Source of the DNA: Kineobactrum sediminis
GTDB lineage: Bacteria; Pseudomonadota; Gammaproteobacteria; Pseudomonadales; Halieaceae
Assembly (NCBI RefSeq): GCF_002868715.1
Contig: NZ_PKLZ01000008.1
Span: 1 to 64,000, forward strand
Direction of reading: 5' to 3'
DNA length: 64,000 nt
Position numbers and translations under genes: made by a program. The notes under the pieces were generated by a model that worked only from the letters and a program-made list of their open reading frames with translations, was not told the DNA's origin and did no database searches. This document shows, piece by piece, positions 16,824 through 25,602 of this stretch; positions within the stretch are counted from its first letter, which is position 1, and each line of letters begins with the position of its first letter.

Positions 16824-17237
16824 GGGGGGCAATTTTGTGACAAAAACCGGGGGTTCGGGCAGGCTACCGCAGGGAATGCATGAGAATGCTACCCGCTGGG
16901 TGGATCGGATTGTTCAGAGCGTGAACAGGTTATACGGGGTTAATGGGCCTTGCAAGGCAATTTCTTCCGAAAAGTAGCGTTAGCTGCCCCGCACAGGTAA
17001 GGAGTTAACGGCCTACGGGTTGTCGCGATTGAGCTGTACCTGTATGCCACAAAATCCTGTTTCTATTTTGAATACCGCCAGTTGCGCAATCACCATTTGT
17101 TAAGATAAACCCATCACGATATCGTATCATGCCTCGATTGAGAGGAACGCCCTGAATAAACCCCGATGGGCCAAAAACGTTTATCAAATGGGTGTTTAAT
17201 TCATCACTATCAAATTTAAGTTACCGCGGAGCACCCC
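16824..17237. other. Divergent intergenic region
   Basis: About 414 bases between the MarR-type gene and the DUF938 gene. It should hold the promoters for both directions. The only clear structure is the TGTTCA/TGAACA inverted repeat at 16911-16927. A short minus-strand open frame (17005-17187) resembles nothing and is left out. Confidence 0.45.
16911..16927. promoter_or_regulatory. Inverted repeat, possible operator
   Basis: TGTTCA and its exact complement TGAACA are separated by five bases (GAGCG). It lies about 90 bases upstream of the MarR-type regulator start. Size and symmetry suit a dimeric winged-helix protein, so autoregulation is possible, but no second copy was found to support it. 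Confidence 0.3.
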
Positions 17238-17846
17238 ATGACCACCCCACCCCCCTTCTCCCGGGCCCGCGAAAACAACAAGCAACCCATCCTCGAGCAC
17301 CTGCGGAACATCTTCACCGCCCCCGCCACAGTCCTGGAGATCGGCACCGGTACCGGCCAGCACGCGGAATATTTTGCCACCGCCCTGCCCCACCTGCTGT
17401 GGCAGCCCAGTGACCACCCGGATAACCTGTGGCAGTGTGAACAGCGCCTGCAGGAGGCCGCACTACCCAATATTGCGCCCCCCTTGGGATTGGATGTGGG
17501 TGCGGCCAAATGGCCACTAGCCGAAGCCAACGCTGCTTTTTCCGCCAATACCGCGCACATTATGGCCTGGCCAGAGGTGCAGGCCATGTTCCGCGGGCTG
17601 GCACGCGTGCTCACTGCGGGTGCGCCCTTTTGCCTGTACGGCCCATTTAACTATGGGGGCCGGTTCACCAGCGAGAGTAACCAGGCATTTGACGCTCACC
17701 TGCGCGCACAGGCGGCGCACATGGGCATCCGCGATAGGGATGACCTCATTCACCTGGCACAGGAAGTCGGCATCGCGCTGGAAGCCGACCACCCCATGCC
17801 CGCCAATAACCGCCTGCTGGTGTGGCGCCAGGCTCGAGCGCACTAG
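17238..17846 (+). CDS. DUF938 SAM-dependent methyltransferase
   Basis: A 202-residue class I methyltransferase-like protein of the DUF938 family. The SAM-binding motif I is VLEIGTGTGQHAEYFA near residue 32, and motif II-like WQPSDHP follows. LYGPFNYGGRFTSESNQAFD is a family signature. A ribosome site (GCGGAG) precedes the ATG. The substrate is unknown. It is followed without a gap by the VanZ-like gene, so the two may be co-transcribed. Confidence 0.85.
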   Translation: MTTPPPFSRARENNKQPILEHLRNIFTAPATVLEIGTGTGQHAEYFATALPHLLWQPSDHPDNLWQCEQRLQEAALPNIAPPLGLDVGAAKWPLAEANAAFSANTAHIMAWPEVQAMFRGLARVLTAGAPFCLYGPFNYGGRFTSESNQAFDAHLRAQAAHMGIRDRDDLIHLAQEVGIALEADHPMPANNRLLVWRQARAH

Positions 17847-18301
17847 TGGTCGATAAGCGGGTTACTGTTTTGCATGCCGGTCACTCCCAGGCGTTCGCCC
17901 TCTTCGCCCTGGTCGGTACGCTTGTGCTGCTGTTATTGCCGGGCCCTGCGGTGGAAGTGTTGGTTGATCTGGCAAGAGGATGGTTTCCTGCGTCTGCGCC
18001 GGATGTGCCGGGACTTGAGCTTCCCATGGACAAGCTCGGCCACGCCAGTTTGTTTGCCCTGTGCGGTGTGCTGCTGGTGTGGGGGTGGCTGCAGGGTGCT
18101 ACGGTTTCACGCTTTGTGCTGGCTTTTATGGGGCTGACGGTAATGGCCGTGTGCACAGAGCTGGCACAGTTGGCTATACCGGGACGCTCGGGCGATGTGT
18201 GGGATGTTGTGGCGGATATGGTCGGGGCGGTGCTGGGAATCTGGTTGGGGGTGCGGTCAGGAGCGTGGCTGGTGGCGCGGCGAGTCGAGGTGCGGCAATA
18301 A
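17846..18301 (+). CDS. VanZ-like membrane protein
   Basis: About 151 residues with four hydrophobic segments. The VanZ signature is seen as DKLGHASLFALCGVLL, TELAQLAIPGRSGDVWDVVA and DMVGAVLGIWLG. The open frame begins at a GTG at 17822, but the GTG at 17846 is a tidier start because it overlaps the preceding stop (TAGTG). VanZ-family proteins are inner-membrane; in some bacteria they alter glycopeptide resistance, but here the role is unknown. Confidence 0.72.
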   Translation: MVDKRVTVLHAGHSQAFALFALVGTLVLLLLPGPAVEVLVDLARGWFPASAPDVPGLELPMDKLGHASLFALCGVLLVWGWLQGATVSRFVLAFMGLTVMAVCTELAQLAIPGRSGDVWDVVADMVGAVLGIWLGVRSGAWLVARRVEVRQ

Positions 18302-18398
18302 TCATCCGATGCGGGCAGCGGCTTGCTCGGCGCCCTGCCTTGTTCGACAGTGAGGTTTGAAGGTCAGAAAACCTGATACAACCGCCACGGAGGGCGCG

Positions 18399-18884
18399 AT
18401 GGTTGCACTGCTGGGAACCGCGCTACAATTGACGGTGATCGAGCTGAAGAAGGCGGATCGGCTGGGGCAGTTACCCACCCAAACGGGCGACTGGGTCCGC
18501 TTTTTCGAGCACTGGCAGGAGGACAGCATCATGACCGACATCACGCATGAACCCGTCAAGAAAGCGATGGGCCGCATTCTGGAACTCAGCGCTGATGAGG
18601 AAGCCCAGCGCCTGGCGTTTGTGCGCGAGCGCGGGTTGCGGGACTGGAATTCATCGATTCGGGCGGCGCGGGAGGAAGGGCTGGAACAAGGACTGGAACA
18701 GGGTTTGGAGCAAGGGTTGGAGCAGGGCGAGCGCAGGGTTCTTCAGCGCCAACTGGTCCGCCGCTTCGGTGAACTGCCTGTCTGGGCTGCTGAAAAGCTG
18801 GAGGCCGCTTCCGCGGAGCAGCTGGATACCTGGGCTGATGAGATTCTGGCGGCCAAAACACTTGACGAGGTGTTTGGGCGGTAA
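18399..18884 (+). pseudogene. Rpn-family nuclease, internally deleted copy
   Basis: A 161-residue derivative of the next gene. It starts with the same MVALL after the same upstream sequence (CACGGAGGGCGCG), then jumps directly to GTALQLTVIELKKADRLG. The missing 432 bases contain the whole front of the PD-(D/E)XK domain, including the acidic and ExQ catalytic residues. The remaining part keeps the linker, the LEQG repeats and the C-terminal tail. In the intact copy the missing segment is flanked by direct repeats of ACTGCTGG, pointing to slippage or recombination. The frame stays open, so a protein could still be made, but not an active nuclease. Confidence 0.75.
18681..18730 (+). repeat. 12-base coding repeats (LEQG units)
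   Basis: Four imperfect 12-base units encode consecutive Leu-Glu-Gln-Gly blocks between the nuclease-family region and the C-terminal tail. The intact neighbour has similar units at about 19758-19805 with one changed to LELG; the third gene has none. Unit number can change by replication slippage without a frameshift. Confidence 0.7.
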
Positions 18885-19042
18885 CGTTTTGTTTAACCTC
18901 GGGTGCGGTCACCGGGTGCTTGGACCATTGGCGCCTGCGGCTATTTCGTCAGATCCAGCCATTGGCTTGCCCGGCGCCCTGCCCTGCTCCACAGTGAGGT
19001 CTCCAGGTAAGGAAGCCTGACACCACCGCCACGGAGGGCGCG

Positions 19043-19960
19043 ATGGTCGCACTGCTGGACCCAAAAAACGATTACGTATTTAAGCGCCTGTTTGCCGGCG
19101 ACCCGGATCTAACGGTCGCACTGATCAATGACCTGCGCCCGGACCTGCCGCGGGTGACTTCAGTGGATATCGTCAACCCCACTATCGAGGCCTCGGAACT
19201 TACCGGAAAGGGCATTGTGCTGGATGTGCGGGCCCGGTGTGTGGACGGCCACGAATACAATATCGAGATGCAGGTCCGGCGGCAGCTGGATTGGGGTGCC
19301 CGGAGCCTGTTTTATCTGGCGCGACTGCTGTCCCAGCAGCTGAGCGCGGGTGAGGTCTATCAGGCGGTGGCCAGTGCGATTGGCATTCATTTGCTGGATT
19401 TTGAGCTGTTTACAGCCAACGCATCCCAGCGCAACCAGGCCCTGTGGCGGTTTGAAATGCGCGACGCGATACAACCTGACGTACTGCTGGGAACCGCGCT
19501 ACAATTGACGGTGATCGAGCTGAAGAAGGCGGATCGGCTGGGGCAGTTGCCCACCCAAACCGGCGACTGGATCCGCTTTTTCGAGCATTGGCAGGAGGAC
19601 AGCATCATGACCGATATCACGCATGAACCCGTCAAGAAAGCGATGGGCCGAATTTTGGAACTCAGCGCCGATGAGGAAGCCCAGCGCCTGGCGTTTGTGC
19701 GCGAGCGCGGGTTGCGGGACTGGAACTCATCGATTCGGGCGGCGCGGGAGGAAGGGCTGGAACTGGGTTTGGAGCAAGGGTTGGAGCAGGGCCTGGAGCA
19801 AGGTGAACGCAGGGTCCTTCAGCGCCAACTGGTCCGCCGCTTCGGTGAACTGCCTGCCTGGGCTATTCAAAAACTGGAGGCGGCATCCGCGGAACAGCTG
19901 GACATCTGGGCTGATGACATTCTGGCGGCCGGTAGCTTGGATGAGCTTTTCAAGCTTTAG
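19043..19960 (+). CDS. Rpn family recombination-promoting nuclease (PD-(D/E)XK transposase family)
   Basis: A 305-residue protein of the Rpn/PDDEXK_2 group, cited in the family literature as a DNA endonuclease that stimulates RecA-independent recombination. The N-terminus LLDPKNDYVFKRLFAGD is typical. The catalytic set is seen as IVLDVRARC and, about 15 residues later, YNIEMQVRR (Asp and Glu-x-Gln). Next come a middle helical region with HWQEDSIMTDI, the LEQG repeats, and a DUF4351-like tail (RRVLQRQLVRRFGELPAWA). The start ATG follows CACGGAGGGCGCG. This is the only one of three neighbouring copies that looks intact. Confidence 0.82.
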   Translation: MVALLDPKNDYVFKRLFAGDPDLTVALINDLRPDLPRVTSVDIVNPTIEASELTGKGIVLDVRARCVDGHEYNIEMQVRRQLDWGARSLFYLARLLSQQLSAGEVYQAVASAIGIHLLDFELFTANASQRNQALWRFEMRDAIQPDVLLGTALQLTVIELKKADRLGQLPTQTGDWIRFFEHWQEDSIMTDITHEPVKKAMGRILELSADEEAQRLAFVRERGLRDWNSSIRAAREEGLELGLEQGLEQGLEQGERRVLQRQLVRRFGELPAWAIQKLEAASAEQLDIWADDILAAGSLDELFKL

Positions 19961-20072
19961 AGCCTCGGCACCTCAATATCCCGGATAGTCAGATTCGTCC
20001 ATTCGCTTGCAGACCGCCCTGCCCCGAGCCAGACTTAAAGCGCCCAGATAATTGGTCGCAGGCAGGGACGCC

Positions 20073-21022
20073 ATGGCCAGCCAGCATCACGACACCGGCT
20101 ACAAGGAACTGTTCAGCCACCCGGAGTTCGTCCAGCAACTGATCGAGGGCTTCGCCCCGGCGGAAATTGCAGGGTTGATGGACTTCACGACGCTGCAGAT
20201 CCACTCCGGCAACTACATCACGCCACTGTTCGAAGAAAAATTCGAGGACGTGGTCTGGTCAGTCGCTATCCACTCGCAGGGCGTTAGCTCAACGGTCTAC
20301 CTCTACATCCTGCTCGAGTTTCAGTCCTCGGTGGACCGGCGCATCCCCATCCGCCTGCTGCACTATGTGCGTGCTTCTACGATCATCTGTTCAAGTCCGG
20401 CGTTACCACACCGTCGAAGGGGCTGCCGATTGTGCTTTACAACGGCGCTCGCCGCTGGACTGCCTGTCACGATATTTACCACATGATTCGGCCAGAGCCG
20501 CCAGTCTTTCTGCAGGCCTACCAGCCACACCTGCGCTATTACCTGGTCGATGAAGCGCGTTATACTGACCAGGAGCTGGCCACACGGCGCACGCCCTTGA
20601 GCGGGGTGTTTGGCATCGAAAAAGCCTCGCGAAACCGGCAATCGCTGCAGCGGGCCGTGGATCGGGTCGTCACCATCATCCGCGCTGATCCCCAGAAAGA
20701 GCGCACCGATGCAATCGTCACCCGCTGGCTCAAGCGACATTTGCAGCAGCTCGGTGCGCATATCGATCTGGAGAAGTTGAATAGCTTGGTGGAGGAACGG
20801 GACATGTTAGCGGAAAATCTGGAACATTGGGCAAAGATAGAGCGGCAGGAAGGGCGTCTGGAAGGCGAGCGCCGGGTGCTCCAGCGCCAACTGGTCCGCC
20901 GTTTCGGTGAACTGCCTGCCTGGGCTGCTGAAAAGCTGGAGGCCGCTTCCGCGGAGCAGCTGGACATCTGGGCTGATGACATTCTGGCGGCTCAAACCCT
21001 TGACGAGCTGTTTGGCCGGTAG
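20073..21022 (+). pseudogene. Rpn family nuclease (YhgA/Transposase_31 type), frameshifted
   Basis: Starting at MASQHHDTGYKELFSHPEF the protein follows the YhgA-like Rpn branch, distinct from its neighbour, with a Glu-x-Gln site in YILLEFQSSVDRR. At about base 20374 one base is missing: the first frame leaves at LLHYVRA and the other resumes at FYDHLFKSGV and runs to 21022. Restoring one base would give about 316 residues. The last 50 residues (ERRVLQRQLVRRFGELPAWA to LDELFGR) are nearly identical to the two upstream genes, although the nuclease part is only distantly related. A sequencing error cannot be excluded. Confidence 0.75.
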
Positions 21023-21164
21023 CGCCTTGGCGGGCGCAATTATCGCTCTTCTATTATTGCCCGACCCTCCGATGTAAGCGCGGCATCGCGGTGCATGGCA
21101 GTAACCTTCCGCAAAAAATGGTGCTCACGGCTATAACACTGTACCTAACAACCGGAGCAGATGA

Positions 21165-22193
21165 ATGGAATCACCCCTCGGTACGTTTGAAAGGCTCCTG
21201 AGCCTGTGGATTGCGCTCTGCATCGGCTTGGGTGTCTGGCTTGGGATTGCCTCGCCGGAGGCTTTCGCAGCCATAGCCGAGCTCGAATACGCTCACGTTA
21301 ACCTGGTTGTGGCGGTTTTTATCTGGGTCATGATCTACCCGATGATGCTCCAGATCGACCTGGCTTCCATCAAGGCCGTTGGCCAGCGTCCCCGGGGCCT
21401 GGCGCTCACCCTTGTGGTTAACTGGTTGATCAAGCCTTTCACTATGGCGGCGCTGGGCTGGTTGTTTTTCCGGGTATTCTTCGCGGGGTTTGTAGAACCG
21501 ACCACGGCCACCGAATACATCGCCGGCATGATTTTGCTCGGTGTTGCCCCCTGCACGGCAATGGTGTTCGTATGGAGCCAGCTCGCCCGTGGCAACCCCA
21601 ATTACACCCTGATCCAGGTGTCGGTGAACGATCTGATCATGATCTTTGCCTTCGCACCCCTGGCCGGCTTCTTGCTGGGCATGACTGACATTCAGGTGCC
21701 GTGGGAAACCCTGTTATTGTCCGTGCTGCTCTACGTGGTACTACCGCTGGTCGCTGGGGTACTCACCCGCCGGTACCTGCTGTCGCGCTCTGGCGAGGCT
21801 GGAGTCCAGCGCCTGGTGCATCGTCTGAAACCGGCATCCGTGTCCGGCCTGCTGGCCATGGTGGTGCTCCTGTTCGGCTTTCAGGCCGAAGTCATTTTAC
21901 AGCAACCGCTTCATATCTTCCTGATTGCGATCCCGCTGACCATCCAGAGTTATGGGATTTTCTTTATCGCTTATTTCGCGGCGCGACGGCTACGGCTGAC
22001 GCACGACATCGCCGCGCCGGCCTGCCTGATCGGCACCTCGAATTTTTTCGAACTGGCCGTGGCCGTGGCGATTTCACTGTTTGGTCTCAATTCCGGCGCG
22101 GCGCTGGCGACGGTCGTGGGCGTATTGGTGGAAGTGCCGGTGATGTTATCGCTGGTGGCTTTCGCTAACCGGACGCGGCATTGGTTTGAATAG
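21165..22193 (+). CDS. arsB: ACR3-type arsenite efflux permease
   Basis: A 342-residue inner-membrane transporter with about ten helices. ACR3 signatures are [25 protein letters not shown] and [15 protein letters not shown]; the Cys in this last motif is essential in studied ACR3 proteins. A later [18 protein letters not shown] also fits. It exports arsenite and perhaps antimonite using the proton gradient. The ATG at 21165 has GGAG seven bases upstream. No arsR or arsC is adjacent, which is unusual; an AraC-type gene follows. The name acr3 is equally used. Confidence 0.85.
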   Translation: MESPLGTFERLLSLWIALCIGLGVWLGIASPEAFAAIAELEYAHVNLVVAVFIWVMIYPMMLQIDLASIKAVGQRPRGLALTLVVNWLIKPFTMAALGWLFFRVFFAGFVEPTTATEYIAGMILLGVAPCTAMVFVWSQLARGNPNYTLIQVSVNDLIMIFAFAPLAGFLLGMTDIQVPWETLLLSVLLYVVLPLVAGVLTRRYLLSRSGEAGVQRLVHRLKPASVSGLLAMVVLLFGFQAEVILQQPLHIFLIAIPLTIQSYGIFFIAYFAARRLRLTHDIAAPACLIGTSNFFELAVAVAISLFGLNSGAALATVVGVLVEVPVMLSLVAFANRTRHWFE

Positions 22194-22288
22194 AGGGATG
22201 GCACACGTATCAAGGGGCAGTTTTCCAGCCGCAGATAGCTGAATCGACGGGGCCGGTACACTACTACGGTTGGGGAGAAATTGGAAAC

Positions 22289-23461
22289 TTGGCAAGTTTT
22301 TCAACCCCTGTTGAAGTTGTTAACGTAGCAGGCGTCAATAATCCGTCACGCGGTAGTGTTTCCCCGCTAAGGTCCCCTGTGAGTCCTGATTCAGTCACCC
22401 CAATAAAACCCGAACCGGTGGCCGCAACCCACTTTGTTCCGGGCGAAATACCGCGGCAATACCACCTGCAGCTGTGGCGTCAGGCCTGCGGCTTTGGCAC
22501 CCGCGTAGAGCCACTGGAAGAACAGTGGCGATTTCTCGGCACCACCTCTACCTGGCATGCGGGTGACCTGGTGTTCATGCATGCGCACACCTCCCCTACT
22601 CAATATCGCCGCACCCCGCAGCACACCCGACCCGGCCGAAAAGGCTGTGTCATGCTCAAGCTGTTGTTGCAGGGCAGCCATAACAGTGTGATTGATGACC
22701 GCCATCATTTTCATGCCCGGGTAGGTAACATCACGGTACAAGACTGGTTGCAGCCTTTTACGACGGCCACCAGCGCCTGTGAGATGCTGTCCGTAATGGT
22801 GCCCAGGGATCTGCTGCGCAGCAGCTCCCTGATGAACACCAGGGCACCGGTAACCGTCTGGTGCGCGGACTCAACCGAATACCTGTTGCTGAAATCCGCC
22901 CTGTTCACCATGAGAGCCCAGCTTGAACAGGCCACCGCGGAGCAGGCACGAGTGCTGGCCGCCGGCTTTATCGGCCTCCTTGATGGCCTGCTGCTCAATG
23001 ACCGTGAGTTGTTGCGTCACCAGTACACGGACGACAGCCGGCTGAACCTGATGAAGCAGTATCTCAATCAACATTTGCAGGAGCGTGGCCTGGGACCGGA
23101 GCGGCTGGTCGCCATCTTTCACTGCTCCCGGGCCACGCTATACCGCCTGTTCCAGCCCGACGGTGGGGTGGCGGCCTATATCCAGAAACAACGGCTGCAG
23201 CAATGCCTGCATGAACTGTCCCGCATGCAACGCGGCCACCAGGGTTTACTGGACGCTTTAGCAACTACCTGGGGATTCAGTACGGTGGGCACCTTTGCTC
23301 GCCAGTTTAAGAAGCATTTCGGTATCAGCGCGCTGGATGCGCTTCAGGCGAGGAATACCGCCAGCGTCGCCGTGCCTGCGGCCAATACCAGTAATCCCCT
23401 CGCCGGCTACTGGCGCCAAGCCACCCGCATCGATGACTGGGTGCGGGAGTGTTCGGGGTGA
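22289..23461 (+). CDS. AraC-family transcriptional regulator
   Basis: About 390 residues. The last 100 form the AraC DNA-binding domain: GPERLVAIFHCSRATLYRLF is the first helix-turn-helix and GFSTVGTFARQFKKHFGISA the second. The N-terminal region (WHAGDLVFMHAHTSPTQYRR) resembles the AraC-binding-like sensor domain (PF14525 type). The open frame begins at a TTG (22289) with GGGGAG upstream; a GTG near 22379 is an alternative. It is codirectional with the arsenite exporter but 95 bases away. The ligand and targets cannot be inferred. Confidence 0.78.
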   Translation: MASFSTPVEVVNVAGVNNPSRGSVSPLRSPVSPDSVTPIKPEPVAATHFVPGEIPRQYHLQLWRQACGFGTRVEPLEEQWRFLGTTSTWHAGDLVFMHAHTSPTQYRRTPQHTRPGRKGCVMLKLLLQGSHNSVIDDRHHFHARVGNITVQDWLQPFTTATSACEMLSVMVPRDLLRSSSLMNTRAPVTVWCADSTEYLLLKSALFTMRAQLEQATAEQARVLAAGFIGLLDGLLLNDRELLRHQYTDDSRLNLMKQYLNQHLQERGLGPERLVAIFHCSRATLYRLFQPDGGVAAYIQKQRLQQCLHELSRMQRGHQGLLDALATTWGFSTVGTFARQFKKHFGISALDALQARNTASVAVPAANTSNPLAGYWRQATRIDDWVRECSG

Positions 23462-23465
23462 GGGT

Positions 23466-23719
23466 GAGGCTGGCGTCAGGTCTCGCATGGTAGCATTTGG
23501 TTGTGGTGGGGTGGGAGCTGGGGTCAGGTCTCGCATGGTAGCATTTGGGTGTGGGGGGGTGGGAGCTGGGGTCAGGTCTCGCATTGTTGCATGCGCCCGT
23601 CGGGGCACATGCAACAATGCGAGACCTGACCCCAGCCTTTAAATTTCACCGCCAAATGCTACCATGCGAGACCTGACCCCAGCCCTTCAAGCCTCACCAC
23701 CAAGTGCTACCTGACCCCA
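23466..23719. repeat. REP-like palindromic repeat cluster
   Basis: The core GGTCAGGTCTCGCAT occurs three times on the plus strand (around 23475, 23521 and 23570) and, inverted, twice as ATGCGAGACCTGACC (around 23617 and 23663). A partial inverted copy near 23710 has only CTGACCCC. The middle pair forms a long hairpin: about 30 bases from GCTGGGGTCAGG pair with their complement at 23606-23635 around a 14-base loop. The outer copies extend the symmetry, so the region is one nested palindrome between two convergent genes. The GGGGTCAGGTCTCG motif is reminiscent of REP elements mobilised by Y1 (RAYT) transposases; none is in the window. Confidence 0.75.
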
Positions 23720-23723
23720 CCTT

Positions 23724-24779
23724 TCAGCTATGCGGCCCGCTATTATGCTGCCACAACTTGAGGACACTGCGCTCGACGGCGCCACTGGCGGCGAGGCCCA
23801 GTTTTTCCTGCCAGTGTTTCTTTTTGGCGTAGCGCACTTCGAATACGTCCTTGTTCTTTAGCTGTTCCTGGACGAAGGCGTCGCTGGTTTGCAGGGCGTC
23901 AATCAGCCCCATCTTCAATGCGTCACTGCCGTACCAGATCTCGCCGGTGGCCACTTTATCGATATCCAGGGTGGGGCGGTTCTCGGCCACGAAAGCCTTG
24001 AACAGCTTATGGGTGATTTCCAGGTCTTCCATGAACTTCTCCCGGCCCTTGTCGGTGTTTTCACCGAACAGGGTGAGGGTGCGCTTGTACTCGCCGGCGG
24101 TTAACAGTTCAAAATCGATATCGTGCTTTTTAAGCAGGCGATGGAAATTGGGCAGTTGCGCCAGTACGCCGATGGAGCCCAGTACCGCAAAGGGCGCGGC
24201 GATGATGTGCGGGGCAACACAGGCCATCATGTAGCCGCCACTGGCGGCCACTTTATCCACCGCGATGGTGAGTGGCGCGCCGGCATCGGTGATGCGCTTG
24301 AGCTGGCTTGCGGCCAGGCCGTAGCCGTGTACCAGGCCGCCGGGGCTTTCCAGTCGCAGCAGGATCTCGTCACCATCGCGTATGTGCGGCAGGACCGCGG
24401 ACACTTCTTCGCGTAACTGGTCGGTGGCGCTGGCTCTCATGTCTCCATCAAAGTCCAGTACATACAATCGCTTACGGGTGCTTTCTACAGCGTCTTCTCC
24501 CTTCTTGCGCTGCTTCTTTGCCGCCTTGGCGGTCGCCTTGTCGGACTTGTTACGGGCCTTTAGCAGGGCCTTGCGCCCCTGCTGGTCGGTTACCGCCTCG
24601 TTCAGGGTGTCGCTGATGTCTTTGTATTTGTCGTTGACCTTGTGCACTTCAATGTGGCCTTCCTGCTCGGCTTTCCTGCGCTGGCTGATGGCGACGATGC
24701 CGCTCATTAGCAAGAGCACGGCCACCACAAAGGTAATGGTCTGGGCCAGAAAAAGTCCGTAATCGAAAAGGTATTCCAA
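23724..24779 (-). CDS. sohB: SohB-type S49 inner-membrane protease
   Basis: About 351 residues. One N-terminal membrane helix (QTITFVVAVLLLMSG) is followed by a lysine-rich charged region and the S49 peptidase domain. The latter has LRLESPGGLVHGYGLA and the nucleophile in VAASGGYMMACVA, then APFAVLGSIGV. A matching Lys in the C-terminal half completes the Ser-Lys dyad in this family. The preferred start is TTG 24779, seven bases after AGGGGAG; the open frame also permits a start at 24806 inside the end of nudC. Located at the cytoplasmic membrane with a periplasm-facing domain. Function in E. coli is multicopy suppression of degP loss. Confidence 0.87.
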   Translation of the reverse strand: MEYLFDYGLFLAQTITFVVAVLLLMSGIVAISQRRKAEQEGHIEVHKVNDKYKDISDTLNEAVTDQQGRKALLKARNKSDKATAKAAKKQRKKGEDAVESTRKRLYVLDFDGDMRASATDQLREEVSAVLPHIRDGDEILLRLESPGGLVHGYGLAASQLKRITDAGAPLTIAVDKVAASGGYMMACVAPHIIAAPFAVLGSIGVLAQLPNFHRLLKKHDIDFELLTAGEYKRTLTLFGENTDKGREKFMEDLEITHKLFKAFVAENRPTLDIDKVATGEIWYGSDALKMGLIDALQTSDAFVQEQLKNKDVFEVRYAKKKHWQEKLGLAASGAVERSVLKLWQHNSGPHS

Positions 24780-24783
24780 GAGT

Positions 24784-25602
24784 CTACTCCCCTGTGAGGT
24801 TGCCAATATAGTGGCGGATAAGCTGCCCGGCTATGGAGGTGGCGGGCGGTATTTGTGGTAGGTCACGGTAGTGAAACCAGTCGGCGTGCGCAATCTCGCC
24901 GGGTTCGCAGACGATCTCACCGGCTTCGTATTCGGCGAAATAGCCCAGCATCAGCTGGCTGGGAAACGGCCAGGACTGGGAGCCAAAATAGCGCAGCTGC
25001 CCTATCGTCACGCCGACTTCCTCCAGCACTTCACGGTGCAGGGTTTGCTCGGCACTTTCCCCGGCTTCAATAAACCCCGCCAGTGTACTGTACAGGCGTC
25101 CGGGAAAGTTGACGTTGCGGGCCAGCAGCAGCTCTTCTCCCCGGTGCACCAGGGTGATGACACAGGGATTGATGCGCGGGTAATTAACGGTTCTGCAGGG
25201 TGCACAGCGCATGGCGCGCTCGGTGATGTCCACCGCCATGGGAGCGCCGCAACGCCCGCAAAACTGGTGGTCGCGCTCCCAGGCCAGCAGCTGCAGGGCC
25301 CGCCCGGCCAGGGCGAACAGGCTGTCGTCCATGCGCCCCAGCATCTGGTAGAGGTTGCCGCGGTGAAACCGCAGCGGGTCCAGTTCAATGCCACTGTCGA
25401 TATCCACGGCGTAACAGGGAGTGCCCTGCCAGTAGCCGAGAAACTGCTCACGCAGTACGTCCCAGCCGGCTTGCTGCAACTGCGACCGCGGCAACAACGG
25501 ATCCGGCGACTGCATATCACTCACCAGCTGTTCGCGCTGGAACACGATGTGCAGTGCGCCCTCGGCAGATACAGGTGGGATATTGCCTGCCTGGAAACTC
25601 AT
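24784..25602 (-). CDS. nudC: NAD+ diphosphatase NudC (Nudix hydrolase)
   Basis: A 272-residue enzyme that hydrolyses NADH/NAD+ to NMN and AMP and, in E. coli, removes NAD caps from RNA. Zinc-ribbon cysteines are present as FCGRCGAP and MRCAPCRT. The Nudix box is GFIEAGESAEQTLHREVLEE, followed by the NudC-specific SQSWPFPSQLM. The start at 25602 is chosen because the ATG overlaps the dnaQ stop (ATGA). Part of a minus-strand run with dnaQ, rnhA and the methyltransferase. Confidence 0.92.
   Translation of the reverse strand: MSFQAGNIPPVSAEGALHIVFQREQLVSDMQSPDPLLPRSQLQQAGWDVLREQFLGYWQGTPCYAVDIDSGIELDPLRFHRGNLYQMLGRMDDSLFALAGRALQLLAWERDHQFCGRCGAPMAVDITERAMRCAPCRTVNYPRINPCVITLVHRGEELLLARNVNFPGRLYSTLAGFIEAGESAEQTLHREVLEEVGVTIGQLRYFGSQSWPFPSQLMLGYFAEYEAGEIVCEPGEIAHADWFHYRDLPQIPPATSIAGQLIRHYIGNLTGE

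Noticed and set aside
17005-17187. A 60-codon minus-strand open frame
   Set aside because: No ribosome site or recognisable motif; it lies in the divergent promoter region of two real genes.
23466-23719. Possible CRISPR array
   Set aside because: The copies are unequally spaced, occur in both orientations and have no spacers; they form palindromes, as in REP clusters.
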